Shown here one piece after another: positions 11,700 to 13,309 of a stretch of DNA of 13,309 nucleotides; the first letter of the stretch is position 1, and each line of letters starts with the position of its first letter. The position numbers and the translations under genes were made by a program. Origin of the DNA: an uncultured Candidatus Saccharibacteria bacterium (GTDB lineage: Bacteria; Patescibacteriota; Saccharimonadia; Saccharimonadales; Saccharimonadaceae). The stretch is taken from positions 1 to 13,309 of the forward strand of contig CAKUXN010000016.1 of the NCBI GenBank assembly GCA_934700415.1, written 5' to 3'. Under the pieces are notes generated by a model, which was given only the letters and a program-made list of their open reading frames with translations, had not been told where the DNA came from and did not search any database.

Positions 11700-13309
11700 G
11701 ATAATCATTCAGCATACGAGCACCAGAAATTATAGGTAAAAATGCCGCAAGCTGTTTTTTCAACAAAAATTCCAAATCAAAATCATTTTCCCACACTGAG
11801 ATGGCTTCCTCCATGCGAAGATAAAGCTCATTTAGCTCTTCATTTTCATTCGTACCATGTACATTTAAATAGTTTTCTGCGGAAACATCAGCTACCCCAC
11901 CATCGTGTGTAGAAATTAATAAGTTCAAATTTGCTATATCTTTCATCCATGATGTACCACAAGCTTCTAAACCAACAATTGGAATATTGATTGCAGTATT
12001 GGAGCCACACGACAATCCATAGGCTAATTTCTCATCATAGTTCGCGATGTAATGAACGTGAGTTTTAAGAAAATCATCTTGCGAAATATTTTGCAGTAAG
12101 GTTTTGAGTTTGCCGCCCATTGTTTCGTCACCTGTATGAACCCTGCCCGCAATAATATAGTGGGCATTGCGACTTTTTAGGATTTGCTTGAGGTGAGGCA
12201 AATCTCTAAATGGCATTTCGGGTCGCTTGTAATCGACGAACCGACGTTTAAAATCAAAGATAAAATCGTCGTCAGCAAAATGCAGAATTTCACCATTTTG
12301 ATCGGGCCTACTAGCTAAAACATCATTTAAGATATGACGACCTTTTATTTTGTACTCACGTATTTGATTGGCTGTTAATGAGTTAAGACTTTCGATGTAC
12401 TGTGAGGATACATTGTAATTTACATCTAAAATTTTTTCCGATTCATAAAAATTAAGAATTTCTGGCATTACCCATTTGCCCATATCGATGCCGTTGGTGA
12501 TGGCTTTAAATTTTACTTTATTGCCAGATATGTCGTGATAATTTGCAACTCGAGCGTGAAGTTTTGAAACACCACTTCTAAGCTCGGCAATTTCGATTGT
12601 CACGGAAGATAATTTCATGCGACCATTATTAAATTTATCGTGAATCCATTTTTTTACAGCTGGAGATTTCAAATTTGGATAAACAAATCGTTCAAACTGT
12701 TCTTCGCCAAATTCGGCCTCTGCCGCCTGCACCAAGGTATGGTTCGTATATAAAGTATGTTTACGCGTATAAACGACAGCTTCATAAAAATCCATTCCGT
12801 TTGAAGTAAGCTCATCTAAACGTGCTAGAGCCGCAAAGAAAGTAGCAACTTCATTAAGTTGCATAATTGCGGGCTTTAAACCGAGAAGCTTGAGGGCTGC
12901 ATAGCCACCAAACCCTAACGAAACTTCCTGATACAAACGATGGTCTGAGCCGCTCATGCCGGAATAAAGTTCGCCAAAGTTGGGTTCTGTAATGCAAATA
13001 ATCCGAGTGTTTTTAAGACGTTTTTCAATTACATCAAGCTTGCATAAATTACCGCAGCACTTTACATTGACTGTATCAATAAATCTAAAACCAAATTTAT
13101 GATAATCTACTGGGAGATGCTCGTCGACTACCGCTTCATCCTTAAAGACTTGCTTTGTCTCATATGGATAAAAAGGTGTGATTAGCGCGAACGGTACATT
13201 CATGTGTTCCGCCACGCGTCTAGTATCGGCAGCCAAGACACCGAGTCCACCGCCGCCACGGATACCATTATCTTGATCATATAATTCAAGCGTCCAATAA
13301 GTATAAGGC
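11677..13309 (-). CDS. glgP: Alpha-glucan (glycogen/maltodextrin) phosphorylase-like enzyme, 5' end cut off
   Basis: Probable GT35-type phosphorylase, releasing glucose-1-phosphate from alpha-1,4-glucans with PLP as cofactor. The frame is open to the right edge (544 codons seen), so the true start is outside; the TTG at 13236 is internal. Near the edge is WTLELYDQDNGIRGGGGLGV, the GGGLG nucleotide-like loop close to the family's N-terminus. Further on come TNGIDMGKW (substrate loop), RRFVDYKRPE (the YKR motif), IIAGRVHTGDETMGGKL (GKAHPAD-like) and, near the end, LEACGTSWMKD with the presumed PLP lysine, then STHDGGVAD. It is closest in style to short bacterial and archaeal forms. EACGTSWMK replaces the commoner EASGTSGMK. 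It ends 51 nt before secE, followed by the hairpin at 11643-11664. The function is likely but unproven. Confidence 0.85.
   Translation of the reverse strand, partial: PYTYWTLELYDQDNGIRGGGGLGVLAADTRRVAEHMNVPFALITPFYPYETKQVFKDEAVVDEHLPVDYHKFGFRFIDTVNVKCCGNLCKLDVIEKRLKNTRIICITEPNFGELYSGMSGSDHRLYQEVSLGFGGYAALKLLGLKPAIMQLNEVATFFAALARLDELTSNGMDFYEAVVYTRKHTLYTNHTLVQAAEAEFGEEQFERFVYPNLKSPAVKKWIHDKFNNGRMKLSSVTIEIAELRSGVSKLHARVANYHDISGNKVKFKAITNGIDMGKWVMPEILNFYESEKILDVNYNVSSQYIESLNSLTANQIREYKIKGRHILNDVLASRPDQNGEILHFADDDFIFDFKRRFVDYKRPEMPFRDLPHLKQILKSRNAHYIIAGRVHTGDETMGGKLKTLLQNISQDDFLKTHVHYIANYDEKLAYGLSCGSNTAINIPIVGLEACGTSWMKDIANLNLLISTHDGGVADVSAENYLNVHGTNENEELNELYLRMEEAISVWENDFDLEFLLKKQLAAFLPIISGARMLNDYLDYLFRA

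Noticed and set aside
1..13309. CRISPR arrays, insertion sequences, tRNA or rRNA genes, attachment sites
   Set aside because: No regularly spaced repeats, transposase-like frames, cloverleaf-like tRNA segments with CCA or rRNA-like sequence were found by eye.

Overview
The window is a compact, AT-rich bacterial chromosome segment, almost entirely coding. It most resembles the Candidate Phyla Radiation, probably Saccharibacteria (TM7). The pointers are a DnaX without its usual four-cysteine zinc module, a thioredoxin-fold membrane protein and a 173-codon conserved unknown that recall CPR proteins from memory (not searched), ribosomal protein genes scattered into small transcription units, and a small phosphorylase of the alpha-glucan type. 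TGA works as a stop (nusG and the plus-strand orphan gene both end in it), so the TGA=Gly code of Gracilibacteria/Absconditabacteria does not apply.

Layout, read along the minus strand from right to left: a phosphorylase gene cut by the right edge (13309-11677); secE, nusG and rplK (11626-10185); an unknown basic protein (10038-9589); rplA with a long charged N-terminal extension (9464-8550); a polytopic membrane protein (8493-7918); one convergent plus-strand orphan (7383-7886); rplJ-rplL behind a clear L10 leader RNA (7258-6224); a cysteine-desulfurase-like enzyme and a membrane-anchored thioredoxin-fold protein (6158-3915); a replication block of an unknown protein, dnaX and dnaB with overlapping ends (3772-569); and the start of a multipass membrane protein, possibly a GT-C glycosyltransferase, cut by the left edge (552-1).

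Together the genes cover translation (L11, L1, L10, L7/L12), transcription elongation (NusG), secretion (SecE), replication (DnaX, DnaB), sulfur or thiol chemistry and glucan use. The canonical order secE-nusG-rplK-rplA-rplJ-rplL is kept, but it is interrupted by three non-ribosomal genes, split by terminators and new promoters, and not followed by rpoBC.

The most distinctive signal is regulatory. Ten promoter candidates were found; eight have an extended -10 (TGN followed by TATAAT or a one-base variant). Three of them lie only 6-7 nt from a start codon, which predicts leaderless mRNAs. Several others start transcription at the first base of a hairpin. Terminators and the next promoter are often fused. 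All transcription starts are predictions read from motifs. No tRNA, rRNA, CRISPR array, insertion sequence or attachment site was seen. The only gene-free stretch approaching 300 bases is 7130-7382, which is filled by the rplJ leader and two divergent promoters.
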